A stretch of 64,000 bases of DNA from Arcobacter sp. GTDB taxonomy: Bacteria; Campylobacterota; Campylobacteria; Campylobacterales; Sulfurimonadaceae. The position numbers and the translations under genes were made by a program. The notes beneath the pieces are model-generated. The model made no database searches. It was not told the origin of the DNA and saw only the letters and a list, made by a program, of their open reading frames with translations. The stretch spans positions 60,137 to 124,136 of the forward strand of contig JAGXFN010000013.1 of the NCBI GenBank assembly GCA_024637195.1. The letters are read 5' to 3'. This document shows, piece by piece, positions 49,994 to 57,946 of this stretch. Numbering within the stretch: position 1 is the first letter of the stretch; every line of letters starts with the position of its first letter.

Positions 49994-51163
49994 GTGTGGA
50001 GTCTTTTCTACACCTTTATCAGCGCTCTCTTCATCCTGCCGCTTGCCCTGTTTTTCCTGCCGCTGTTTAGAAAAAAACAGAGCGATACTGCGCACTTCTT
50101 CGGTATGAGCGTGAACCTTGACAAAGAGCCTTTTCTAATGCCAGAACTGATAAACGAGCTGGGGATCAGACATGTCTTGGTGCGTTTTCCCCTTGGCGAC
50201 ATGGAAAACATTGAGAAGTATTTGATCTTTATCAAGAGCCTCGAATGCGACTCCGTCTTGCTCAATGTCATGCAAGATCCGCAAACCATAAAAGAGAGCG
50301 AGCTTCTCGAAAAGAATTTTAGACTTCTCTTTGAAAAATTCTCCCCTTTTGTTACGCAGTTTCAGATCGGAACGACGATCAACCGGAGCAAATGGGGATT
50401 TTTCTCCGTCAACCAATACCTGAGATTTTACGAGGCCGCCTATAGAATCAAAAAAGCACATTTCCCCGAGCTTAAACTGCTCGGCCCCTCCGTCATCGAT
50501 TTTGAGTACCATTATGTCGTGCATGCGCTCTTCAACTTTTTCAGCCTTAAATATGATGCTGTTTCTGCTCTGCTCTATGTCGACCGTCGGGGTGCGCCCG
50601 AGAACACCCAGATGGGGCTTGACTTGGTCTCGAAGATACATCTGCTCTACGCTCTGGCCACGCTCTCGCCGAAAAGCTCGAACGAGATCGTCATCACCGA
50701 GACGAACTGGCCTCTAAAAGGTACGGCGCCGTATGCGCCTACCAGTGAGCATGAGTGTGTTGATGAAGAGACATACGCGAACTATATGGTGCGCTACTAT
50801 CTTTTGGCTCTGGGTTCGGGGATGGTAAGCTCCGTCTACTGGCACCAGCTCATTGCGCCGGGATACGGCCTTGTCGACAACAGAGAAGGCAAGATACTTA
50901 AGCGTCCGGCCTTCTTCGCCTTCAAGACGATGCTGAAGCAGCTTCAGGGCGCACAGGTTCTCTCTTTTTCCCAGCATAAAGCATTTTATGAGATGGTCGC
51001 GGAGCAAAATGGTGAGATACTGCGCGTGCTCTGGTGTAATGACACGAGTTTCACACTCCGTTTTGAAAATAAGGTCAGCGTCATGTCACGCGACGGTGTG
51101 GCCTCGCAAAGCAGATCTGTCCAGCTCAGCGGATCACCTCTATATATGAAGGAACCAAATTGA
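49994..51163 (+). CDS. Membrane-anchored glycoside hydrolase-like protein, start disturbed
   Basis: From GTG at 49994 the protein is 389 residues with one N-terminal helix (about 5-27) and a domain resembling TIM-barrel glycosidases: FQIGTTINRSKWG, LLGPSVIDFE, a candidate catalytic Glu in VITETNWPLKG, and SVYWHQLIAPGYGL. The protein-like frame continues upstream to 49895 (FKWDPYSDQPYQLKDRAF), but no ATG, GTG or TTG occurs there. An ATC at 49907 has AAAAAGG 7 nt upstream, as if the ATG were lost. It overlaps waaF by 4 nt. Substrate unknown. Confidence 0.7.
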   Translation: MWSLFYTFISALFILPLALFFLPLFRKKQSDTAHFFGMSVNLDKEPFLMPELINELGIRHVLVRFPLGDMENIEKYLIFIKSLECDSVLLNVMQDPQTIKESELLEKNFRLLFEKFSPFVTQFQIGTTINRSKWGFFSVNQYLRFYEAAYRIKKAHFPELKLLGPSVIDFEYHYVVHALFNFFSLKYDAVSALLYVDRRGAPENTQMGLDLVSKIHLLYALATLSPKSSNEIVITETNWPLKGTAPYAPTSEHECVDEETYANYMVRYYLLALGSGMVSSVYWHQLIAPGYGLVDNREGKILKRPAFFAFKTMLKQLQGAQVLSFSQHKAFYEMVAEQNGEILRVLWCNDTSFTLRFENKVSVMSRDGVASQSRSVQLSGSPLYMKEPN

Positions 51164-52140
51164 AAATCCTTATCATCCTTCCCAACTGGCTCGGCGATGC
51201 GTTGATGGCGACGCCTGCTATAGAGCACCTTTGTACGCTCTATCCCCACGCGCGTCTCACCTTTGTCGGCTCCTTTGTCGCTATCGAAGCGATCAAGCAC
51301 CATCCTAAGGCGGAAGCCTCCTTTGTCGATGAGACGAAGAGCCAGCCGCTCAGCCGCCTCAGAGCGACGCATGCTTTTGCAAAACAGCTGGGGCAGTTTG
51401 ACCTTGCTATCAGTTTTCGCAGCAATGTCTATGCAACCTTGCTTCTTTTTTTTACGCCTGCGCATTTAAAGATCGCGCGTAAATCCTGGCACGCCTCCTT
51501 GCTTCTAGACAAAGCAGTCAAGCTCTCCCGCGACATCCACCTCAGTGAACAGTATAATAATCTCGTCAATGTTGTGGACGAGGAGCCATCGTCCGCTCCA
51601 AAAAGCAGACTCTATATCCCCAAAAAGAGCTACGCTCAGCCGACACTTGGGATCAACCCCGGGGCTACCTACGGTTCGGCGAAACGCTGGTATCCGGACA
51701 AGTTTGCCGAGGTCGCCAAGGCCTTTGCCAAAACGCATCACATCGTGATCTTCGGCGGACCCTCCGAGGTCGATATGGGCGCAGATATAGAAAAACGTCT
51801 ACAGGAGATGGGTGTCACAAACTATTCCAACCTGGCCGGAAAGACGACGATACAAGAGCTCTGTGCCGGGATAGGCGGGCTGGACGTCTTTGTCACCAAT
51901 GACAGCGGGCCGATGCATGTCGCGGCGGCCTATGGGGTGCCAACCGTAGCGATCTTCGGGCCGACCCGCCATTTTGAGACCTGCCAGTGGAAGAACGAAA
52001 AGAGCATTATCGTGCGCCGGGATGATGTCCCTTGTGCGCCCTGCATGAAACGGACCTGTCCTTTGAAACATCATGAGTGTATGACAAAGATCGAAGCGGG
52101 TGATGTGATCAAAGAAGTGAAGAAACTGATTGAAGCGTAA
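51160..52140 (+). CDS. waaF: ADP-heptose:LPS heptosyltransferase II
   Basis: A 326-residue GT9 enzyme adding the second heptose to the LPS inner core. Signatures are LPNWLGDALMATPAIEHL, PGATYGSAKRWYPDKFAEVA, NDSGPMHVAAAYGVPTVAIFGPT and the C-terminal Cys cluster (CAPCMKRTCPLKHHEC). It starts at TTG with AAGGA 6 nt upstream and overlaps the preceding stop. GC content is back to that of housekeeping genes. Confidence 0.93.
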   Translation: MKILIILPNWLGDALMATPAIEHLCTLYPHARLTFVGSFVAIEAIKHHPKAEASFVDETKSQPLSRLRATHAFAKQLGQFDLAISFRSNVYATLLLFFTPAHLKIARKSWHASLLLDKAVKLSRDIHLSEQYNNLVNVVDEEPSSAPKSRLYIPKKSYAQPTLGINPGATYGSAKRWYPDKFAEVAKAFAKTHHIVIFGGPSEVDMGADIEKRLQEMGVTNYSNLAGKTTIQELCAGIGGLDVFVTNDSGPMHVAAAYGVPTVAIFGPTRHFETCQWKNEKSIIVRRDDVPCAPCMKRTCPLKHHECMTKIEAGDVIKEVKKLIEA

Positions 52141-52146
52141 TACAGA

Positions 52147-52168
52147 AAGCTGCCTATAGAGACAGCTT
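52147..52168. terminator. Hairpin between convergent genes
   Basis: AAGCTG and CAGCTT with a 10-nt loop, 7 nt after the waaF stop and 8 nt before the stop of the convergent outer membrane protein gene. A weak bidirectional terminator. Confidence 0.4.
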
Positions 52169-52175
52169 CTTAGGT

Positions 52176-52766
52176 CTAGAACTTGACTTTGAAGCCGATG
52201 TATCCGGCGTCATTATAAGTATAATCACCGCCTAGACTCTTTTCAAAATCCGTCTCAATCTTGCGGTAACCTACAAATAGTGTAGCCTGTTCAACGATTT
52301 GGACACCGAGTTCCACGCGTTTTTCCATATATCTGTCGGCATCTTTAAACGAGAGAACAGAGGGCGCATAATCCAAAGAACCCGAGATAATAACAGGTAT
52401 TGCCATATCGATAGGAAGCGTATAGGCCAGCTCAACGCCCAGCGGGACTGCCGCATGCTTTAGTCTTCCTACTTCCGTATAAGTTCCCTTGAAGCCAAGC
52501 CCGAAGCGAAGACCCTGCACCCCTCGCACCTCTTGTCGCAATTTAAATCCAGCCTCTAGCAGAGCATCCACATCAACATTCTCATTTTCAGCATTCAAAA
52601 ATCCTAATGTTAAAAAGTAGATATTCGGATAATCTGACTGATTGAGTTCGCCAATATCTACATTTCCTTTGACCTCAAGGTCGTCGTTGTTAAGGTTTAT
52701 CGATGCATCGTGCATTGCAAATGCAGCCGTTCCCAGCGCAAGTGTCAATAATAATTTTTTTAGCAT
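52176..52766 (-). CDS. YfaZ-like outer membrane protein
   Basis: A 196-residue exported protein: signal peptide MLKKLLLTLALGTAAFA, then beta strands with alternating polarity ending in IGFKVKF. The size and LNNDDLEVKGNVDIGELN/LFVGYRKIET blocks are in keeping with the YfaZ family of small barrels. Function is unknown. It overlaps the hldE stop by 7 nt and is the last gene of the hldD-hldE operon. Confidence 0.7.
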   Translation of the reverse strand: MLKKLLLTLALGTAAFAMHDASINLNNDDLEVKGNVDIGELNQSDYPNIYFLTLGFLNAENENVDVDALLEAGFKLRQEVRGVQGLRFGLGFKGTYTEVGRLKHAAVPLGVELAYTLPIDMAIPVIISGSLDYAPSVLSFKDADRYMEKRVELGVQIVEQATLFVGYRKIETDFEKSLGGDYTYNDAGYIGFKVKF

Positions 52767-54199
52767 AGCGTGTTGTCCTTTTTTATTTTTTCTATGGTCT
52801 TTGTCGTACTTTTGCCGTCAACAAAGTCCACGAGTTTCAATTCTTGAGCAAATTCTGTTCCGACGACGGCTTTTCCTTCGTAATCACCGCCCTTAACCAA
52901 GACATCTGGCCGGATCATCTTTATCAGATCATGCGGCGTCTCTTCAGAAAAGATCACGACATAATCCACAACTTCCAGCGCCGCCAGGAGATAGGCTCTG
53001 TCGTATTCGGGGTTGATGGGGCGCTCAGGGCCCTTCAATTCGCGCACAGAGCTGTCCGCATTCAAACCGACAATCAGAATATCTCCAAAGCTCTTTGCGA
53101 TTTCAAGGTACTTGACATGGCCCAGATGTAAGATATCGAAACAACCGTTGGTAAAGACGATGCGCTTGTTTTTGGCATGCGCTTGTTCGACCACCTTGGC
53201 AATTTCGTCACGGCTTTTGATGTGCATATCCGAGCTGCTCTGATGAATTGTCGACTCATATGCCTCGATCTCGTCCATATTGGCCGTAGCTGAGCCTATC
53301 TTTCCGACAACAACGGCCGCAGCAGCATTGGCAAACTGAGCTGCTGAGATGATGTCTTTTCCGCTGGAAAGCGCGTAGGCCAAGGCCGAGATGACCGTGT
53401 CTCCCGCTCCCGTAACGTCAAAGACCTCTTTGGCGATGGTGGGAACCTTGTGCATTGCTTCGTCAAAGATGGCGATCCCGTCTTCGGAGAGCGTGATCAT
53501 GGAGAGTTCCAGCTCACATTCGCGTCTGAGCCACTCTCCCGCTCGAAGCAGGCTCTCATCATCAACGATGTCAATCCCCGTCGCTTCGCAGGCCTCTTTT
53601 TTGTTCGGGGTTAGAAAGTGCGCGCCTTTATACTTGCTGTAGTCTCTTCCCTTGGGATCGACCAGGACTTTTTTGCCTATTTCGGCTGCCGCTTTGATGA
53701 TCTCTCGGCACAGTTCTACCGTCAGTACCCCTTTGCCATAATCAGAAAGAATGATCATGTCATACAAGAAAAGATCTTTTTTGATTGCGCCGATGATCTT
53801 GTCCATAGATGTTTTAGAAATATCCTCTTTGCTCTCTTTGTCGTAGCGAAGAATCTGCTGGTTTGAGGCGATGATACGGCTTTTTTTGCTTGTCTTTCGT
53901 CCCTCTTGCGTGACCAGACCTTCCGTCTTTACACCAAGACTTTTGAGCATCAGCATCAGCTCTTTGCCGATCTCGTCCGCTCCGATAACCGAGGCGACAC
54001 TGACGCTAGCACCCAGAGCGTGAAGATTGTTGACCACATTTCCCGCGCCGCCGAGAACGGCCGTCTCTTTGGAAACATTGACGACCTGCACAGGAGCTTC
54101 GGGCGAGATGCGGTCGCAGTCCCCCCAAAGGTAGTGATCGATCATCAAGTCGCCAATGACCAGGATGTTGGGTTTAGCACTGCGAAGCGAGGCGATCAT
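52760..54199 (-). CDS. hldE: Bifunctional heptose 7-phosphate kinase/heptose 1-phosphate adenylyltransferase
   Basis: A 479-residue fusion. Residues 1-315 are a ribokinase-fold kinase (LVIGDLMIDHYLWGD, DVTGAGDTVISALA); residues about 340-479 are a nucleotidyltransferase (FTNGCFDILHLGHVKYLE). It carries out the phosphorylation and ADP-activation steps of ADP-heptose synthesis, on either side of GmhB. The ATG overlaps the hldD stop as ATGA. Confidence 0.96.
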   Translation of the reverse strand: MIASLRSAKPNILVIGDLMIDHYLWGDCDRISPEAPVQVVNVSKETAVLGGAGNVVNNLHALGASVSVASVIGADEIGKELMLMLKSLGVKTEGLVTQEGRKTSKKSRIIASNQQILRYDKESKEDISKTSMDKIIGAIKKDLFLYDMIILSDYGKGVLTVELCREIIKAAAEIGKKVLVDPKGRDYSKYKGAHFLTPNKKEACEATGIDIVDDESLLRAGEWLRRECELELSMITLSEDGIAIFDEAMHKVPTIAKEVFDVTGAGDTVISALAYALSSGKDIISAAQFANAAAAVVVGKIGSATANMDEIEAYESTIHQSSSDMHIKSRDEIAKVVEQAHAKNKRIVFTNGCFDILHLGHVKYLEIAKSFGDILIVGLNADSSVRELKGPERPINPEYDRAYLLAALEVVDYVVIFSEETPHDLIKMIRPDVLVKGGDYEGKAVVGTEFAQELKLVDFVDGKSTTKTIEKIKKDNTLC

Positions 54200-55206
54200 T
54201 TTTTCACTTCCGTCTCATATATCCGTCTAATCTCGCTCACATAGGCCTTGATAGCATCTTCCATCTCGTAAGCAGGCTCATATCCCAGTGCTTTTCTGCT
54301 GGATTCGATGTCCGCTTCCGTATGAAACTGATAACGGCCGATAAAGGGATTTGGGATATATTCACAGGGGTACGAAGTCCCCAGTTCTTTTTGCAAGATG
54401 TCGACCATATCCTGAAAAGAGCGAGCCTTGCCTGTTCCGACATTGTAGATCCCACTCTCACTCGGGTGCATCGCTTTGACATTCGCCTGGATGATGTCTT
54501 CGATATAGATAAAGTCACGCAGGATCTTGTCAGAGTCCTCAAAAAGACGAGGATTTTTCCCGGCCAACAGCTGATGGCCAAACTGTATCACCATAGAAGC
54601 CGTCGTATTTTTGAAGTACTCACGCGGACCGTAGACGTTGAAATAGCGCAGTCCTACAATTGAGATATCGCTCTTTTTCATGTACTCACGCGAAAGATGG
54701 TCCATCGCCAGCTTGGAAAAACCGTAGACATTCTGAGGCGCTTCGCGTCCGACACGCTGCGGAGAGGGTGCATCGCCGTAGGTCGCACCCGATGAGGCGT
54801 AGATCATGTTCGCACCATGCGCCACAGCCATATCCAGAAGGTCTTTGTAGGCATTGACATTGGTCTTGATCATCAGGTCTTGCTCTAGTGCTGTCGTGTC
54901 GGAGATAGCCGCTTCGTGGAAGATGTAGTCAAAGGTATAATTCTCGCGCAACTCGCGCATCCCCGCAGGATCATTGATATCGCCGCTGATCACCTCGCCG
55001 CTAAAGCCCAGCAGGTTTTTAAAATGGCCGAAACTCTTGAGATTGCCGTTTGAGAGGGTCTCTCCACTGCGAAATGCATCGTATACAACGACCTTCGCCT
55101 CAGGATGGTTCTGCTGAAAATAAAATGCAAGATTGGAGCCGATAAAGCCCGCTCCGCCCGTGATTAAAATCGTTTTTCCGCTTAAATCTCTGTCTGTATA
55201 TTTCAT
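54196..55206 (-). CDS. hldD: ADP-L-glycero-D-manno-heptose 6-epimerase
   Basis: A 336-residue short-chain dehydrogenase that inverts C6 of ADP-D-heptose in the last biosynthetic step. TGGAGFIGSNLAFYF binds NADP; ASSGATYG and the Y-x3-K in NVYGFSKLAMD are catalytic; GLRYFNVYGPREYFK is typical of HldD. AAGG precedes the ATG by 7 nt. It heads the operon hldD-hldE-YfaZ-like and is divergent from the cytochrome c gene. Confidence 0.96.
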   Translation of the reverse strand: MKYTDRDLSGKTILITGGAGFIGSNLAFYFQQNHPEAKVVVYDAFRSGETLSNGNLKSFGHFKNLLGFSGEVISGDINDPAGMRELRENYTFDYIFHEAAISDTTALEQDLMIKTNVNAYKDLLDMAVAHGANMIYASSGATYGDAPSPQRVGREAPQNVYGFSKLAMDHLSREYMKKSDISIVGLRYFNVYGPREYFKNTTASMVIQFGHQLLAGKNPRLFEDSDKILRDFIYIEDIIQANVKAMHPSESGIYNVGTGKARSFQDMVDILQKELGTSYPCEYIPNPFIGRYQFHTEADIESSRKALGYEPAYEMEDAIKAYVSEIRRIYETEVKK

Positions 55207-55331
55207 TTCTATGCCTTATGGTCTATCTCTATAGACGCGATTTTAACAGATATGAGTTGATAAAAAGGTAAATCAACCATTCACAATCTGCGTATAACAA
55301 TATTTTAACTCTATTATAAGACTTGGCACTA

Positions 55332-55337
55332 TATAAT
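55332..55337 (+). promoter_or_regulatory. -10 box of cytochrome c gene
   Basis: TATAAT 30 nt before the ATG; no matching -35 is visible. Confidence 0.5.
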
Positions 55338-55367
55338 ACTTACAAATTTTATTAACGGAGAAATACA

Positions 55368-55664
55368 ATGAAGAAAATTGCTCTTGCACTTATCGTAGCT
55401 GGTTCAACTCTAATGGCAGCGGATGGCGCTGCACTATATAAAAAATGTGTTGCATGTCATGGTGCTAACGGTGAGAAAAAAGCACTTAACAAATCAGCAG
55501 TTATTGCTGGTTGGGATGCTGCTAAAACTGAAGAAGCACTTAAAGGCTACAAGGCCGGTACACGTAACATTAATGGTATGGGCGCATTGATGAAAGGTCA
55601 GGTAGCTGCTTACTCTGATGCTGATATCAAAGCTGTTTCTGCTTACATAGCAGGTCTTAAGTAA
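55368..55664 (+). CDS. Periplasmic class I cytochrome c
   Basis: A 98-residue monoheme cytochrome: signal peptide (1-18), heme site C-V-A-C-H near 27-31, and likely axial Met in NGMGALMKGQ. It belongs to the c553/c8-like electron shuttles that feed terminal oxidases in this phylum and could donate to the oxidase at 201-3833. GGAG lies 7 nt before the ATG and a strong hairpin follows the stop. It is a single-gene unit. Confidence 0.92.
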   Translation: MKKIALALIVAGSTLMAADGAALYKKCVACHGANGEKKALNKSAVIAGWDAAKTEEALKGYKAGTRNINGMGALMKGQVAAYSDADIKAVSAYIAGLK

Positions 55665-55672
55665 TCTCTAAC

Positions 55673-55691
55673 TTCCGGACTCTGTCCGGAA
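55673..55691 (+). terminator. Strong hairpin after cytochrome c gene
   Basis: Perfect 8-bp stem TTCCGGAC/GTCCGGAA with TCT loop, 9 nt past the stop. No U-tract follows. Confidence 0.6.
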
Positions 55692-55766
55692 ACTCTCTAC
55701 GCTTCTAAACCCAAACAACTCCCAAATAAACGCTCTTAAAAACACTAACTATGCTAAAATTGCGCT

Positions 55767-56399
55767 ATGAATATAAATGAAAACTGCCATAAGACTGCCT
55801 CCGCATGGTTTGAAGAGCTCTACAGAGAAAACTTTCTCAAAAATGAACAGATTCCCTGGGCAAAGATGCATGCCAATGAGTACTTGCTGGAGTATCTTCA
55901 ACACAACCTTCCTAAAGGAAAAGCCCTCGTTGTAGGCTGCGGACTGGGCGACGATGCCATTGCCTTGATCGAAGCCGGTTTTGATGTCACCGCCATTGAC
56001 ATCTCCGCATCAGCTATCGCCTGGTGCGAGGAGCGGTTTGAGGGTTTTGGCGTGGACTTCAGAGTGCAGGACATCTTTGAGCTTCCTGACGAAATGCTAG
56101 GAGCTTATGATTTCGTCTTTGAAGCGCTTACCATTCAGTCTCTGCCCCTAAGGTTTAGAGATAAGATGGTCACAGCCATCAGCTCCCTTGTGGTACCAAA
56201 AGGAAAACTCCTCGTCGTCGCCAACGGCAAAAGAGAGGGCGAAAAGTACGAAGGTCCGCCCTGGCCTCTGGAAAGAAATGAGGTGCGTCTTTTTACAATG
56301 AAAGCTATGAACGAGCTCGAATTCAGTATCTACGAAGAGCCCTCCACTCTTTCGACCCTAAAGTTCAGGGCGCTTTATCAAAAAGAGAGCGTAAAGTAG
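55767..56399 (+). CDS. SAM-dependent methyltransferase, TPMT-like
   Basis: A 210-residue class I methyltransferase. The N-terminal WFEELYRENFLKNEQIPW, the SAM loop VVGCGLGDDA, and DFVFEALTIQSLP resemble the thiopurine methyltransferase family found in many bacteria; some relatives act on tellurite or selenium compounds. The true substrate is unknown. Its 3' end overlaps the convergent VanZ-like gene by 42 nt. Confidence 0.8.
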   Translation: MNINENCHKTASAWFEELYRENFLKNEQIPWAKMHANEYLLEYLQHNLPKGKALVVGCGLGDDAIALIEAGFDVTAIDISASAIAWCEERFEGFGVDFRVQDIFELPDEMLGAYDFVFEALTIQSLPLRFRDKMVTAISSLVVPKGKLLVVANGKREGEKYEGPPWPLERNEVRLFTMKAMNELEFSIYEEPSTLSTLKFRALYQKESVK

Positions 56400-56723
56400 T
56401 AGATAGTAAACGAGCACACCCGCTAGATCCACCGCCAGATCAAGCAGATCAAAACAGCGCGAAGGCAGAAAGTGCTGTACGGTTTCGATAAAGAGCCCGT
56501 AAGAAAAAAGTATCGCAAAAGCTGAGCGTACCCCCGAGCCAAAACCCTGCTCCAGAAGAAAAGAGAGCACAAAAAAAGCAGCAAAGTGGTTTAAAATATC
56601 GCTAAACGAAGTGATCTCGGGCAGGTCGTCATAGTTGGGTAAAAAAGCAATCGTGGCGATAGTAAGCAGCGACCCGACAAAAGCGAGCCTGAAAAAAGTC
56701 TGTATAACCGTTGGTTTTGGCAT
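56358..56723 (-). CDS. VanZ-like membrane protein
   Basis: A 121-residue protein with about four helices. DILNHFAAFFVLSFLLE and FIETVQHFLPSRCFDLLDLAVDLAG match the VanZ pattern (H near helix 2, E-x2-Q-x-F-x5-R-x3-D-x2-D/N). Function is unknown; one VanZ gives low-level teicoplanin resistance, but most are unlinked to that. I start at MPKPTV because AAGGAAG lies 5 nt upstream. Confidence 0.8.
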   Translation of the reverse strand: MPKPTVIQTFFRLAFVGSLLTIATIAFLPNYDDLPEITSFSDILNHFAAFFVLSFLLEQGFGSGVRSAFAILFSYGLFIETVQHFLPSRCFDLLDLAVDLAGVLVYYLLLYALFLIKRPEL

Positions 56724-56857
56724 TGCCACTTCCTTCTTTTGAGTATTTTTTAAAAATAAGAAGTATATCATGTGTTATGGCCTATCAAAAAACAAAAGAA
56801 ACTTTTACGAAACTCTTATGTAAAATATCAAGACTAAAAATGAATGGAACTATACCT

Positions 56858-57145
56858 ATGTCTCAGACCTTAAATACCCAACCGTCCGTCATACACAAAG
56901 ACGACAGCTACGCGATAAACGCTATCCACATCCGCAAAAAACATCCCACAGGTTACCGCATAGTGCGCCTGAAAAAACCAAACAGCGACCGTCAGGAGAT
57001 GGAAGAGATCACCCTCTACGAAGACGCCGAGCTGAACTTAAAAGATGCCGAAGCGATGTCGGTCGAGTACGCTATAGAAGAGAACGAAGAGAATATTTCC
57101 CAGCTTAAATGGATCTTCTTGCCAGAATGCGACAAGGTTCTGTGA
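56858..57145 (+). CDS. Hypothetical protein, 95 residues
   Basis: A small soluble acidic protein beginning MSQTLNTQPS and containing HIRKKHPTGYRIVRLKK and many Glu residues. I recognise no family. A TATGTAAAAT-like -10 near 56818 supports transcription from just upstream. The start could also be MNGTIP at 56840. It is divergent from the VanZ-like gene. Confidence 0.6.
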   Translation: MSQTLNTQPSVIHKDDSYAINAIHIRKKHPTGYRIVRLKKPNSDRQEMEEITLYEDAELNLKDAEAMSVEYAIEENEENISQLKWIFLPECDKVL

Positions 57146-57356
57146 AATAAAAAAAAGAACCTCCCCCTATTATAATAAGTAAAATATTTCACAAATTTTT
57201 ATAAAAATTAAGAATTTTAAAAATATTTTGTTTATTCTTCCAAAAATCTAACTATCAAAATTTTATTTTCATGACAATATCACTCTTTAAGAAAGCCTAT
57301 TTATAGGTATTTCTGAAACATAAAAAGATAAATTTTTACTGTATTTTATTTCTTTG

Positions 57357-57384
57357 TTGCAAATTAAAAGATTTGCAGTATGAT
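57357..57384 (+). promoter_or_regulatory. Promoter of small lipoprotein gene
   Basis: TTGCAA (57357-57362), 16 bp, TATGAT (57379-57384), 26 nt before the ATG. The 200 bp upstream is very AT-rich and has no gene. Confidence 0.6.
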
Positions 57385-57410
57385 TCCAGATCAAAATTCA
57401 GGAGAGTCAA

Positions 57411-57623
57411 ATGAACGTTATGAAATTAATAGCACTTGCACTGGTTGCAGGATTGATGATGGTTGGTTGTGATAGCAAGACAGAGTCTTCTGCAGCAACT
57501 GAAACAGAAACACCGGCAGTAGTTGAGCAAGTTGCTCCAGAAGTAACAGAAGACGATAATCTTAACATTACAGAAGATGATGAAGAAGTGATCGTTACAG
57601 AAGAGAATGAAACAATAAACTAA
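57411..57623 (+). CDS. Small acidic lipoprotein
   Basis: A 70-residue protein with an N-terminal basic-hydrophobic signal and lipobox LMMVGC, so Cys20 should be lipidated. The mature 51 residues are dominated by Glu, Asp, Thr and Val (TEDDNLNITEDDEEV), with a single Lys near the N-terminus, giving a strongly negative and probably disordered tail. No family is recognised. AGGAGAG precedes the ATG; it has its own promoter and a downstream hairpin. Confidence 0.75.
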   Translation: MNVMKLIALALVAGLMMVGCDSKTESSAATETETPAVVEQVAPEVTEDDNLNITEDDEEVIVTEENETIN

Positions 57624-57635
57624 TGTTTTAACGCC

Positions 57636-57653
57636 CCCGGGTTTTAGCCCGGG
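57636..57653 (+). terminator. GC-rich hairpin after lipoprotein gene
   Basis: CCCGGG and CCCGGG across a 6-nt loop, 12 nt after the stop. No U-tract. Confidence 0.5.
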
Positions 57654-57739
57654 AACGCTCTGAACACCTCTGCTCTTTTCTGTCGCTGAACCTACCCGTC
57701 GAGACAATCCTTTTCTATCTTTTTAACTCAACGCATTTT

Positions 57740-57946
57740 TTAATCCGGAGGCCTGTACTCTTTTTTGCGTCGCTCTTTTTCCGCCGCTTCGTTGAGTTCC
57801 TCTTCGCCGTCAAAATGCACAGAGTTCATCATCTTGTCTTTGTCGTCAAACTGTCCTGTCTTGATCGCCCACATGACGCCAAAGAGCGCTAGCACACCTA
57901 AAATAAGAGAGATGCCTAGCATCATGATCACTATACCGCTGCTCAT
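57740..57946 (-). CDS. ccoS: cbb3 oxidase assembly protein CcoS
   Basis: A 68-residue protein with one N-terminal helix (IVIMMLGISLILGVLALFGVMW, described in part) followed by KTGQFDDKDKMMNSVHFDGE, the CcoS signature (GQFDD, N-x-V-x-F/D). It takes part in maturation of cbb3 oxidases. The start MSSGIV overlaps the ccoI stop as ATGA. The structural ccoNOQP genes are not in the window. Confidence 0.9.
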   Translation of the reverse strand: MSSGIVIMMLGISLILGVLALFGVMWAIKTGQFDDKDKMMNSVHFDGEEELNEAAEKERRKKEYRPPD

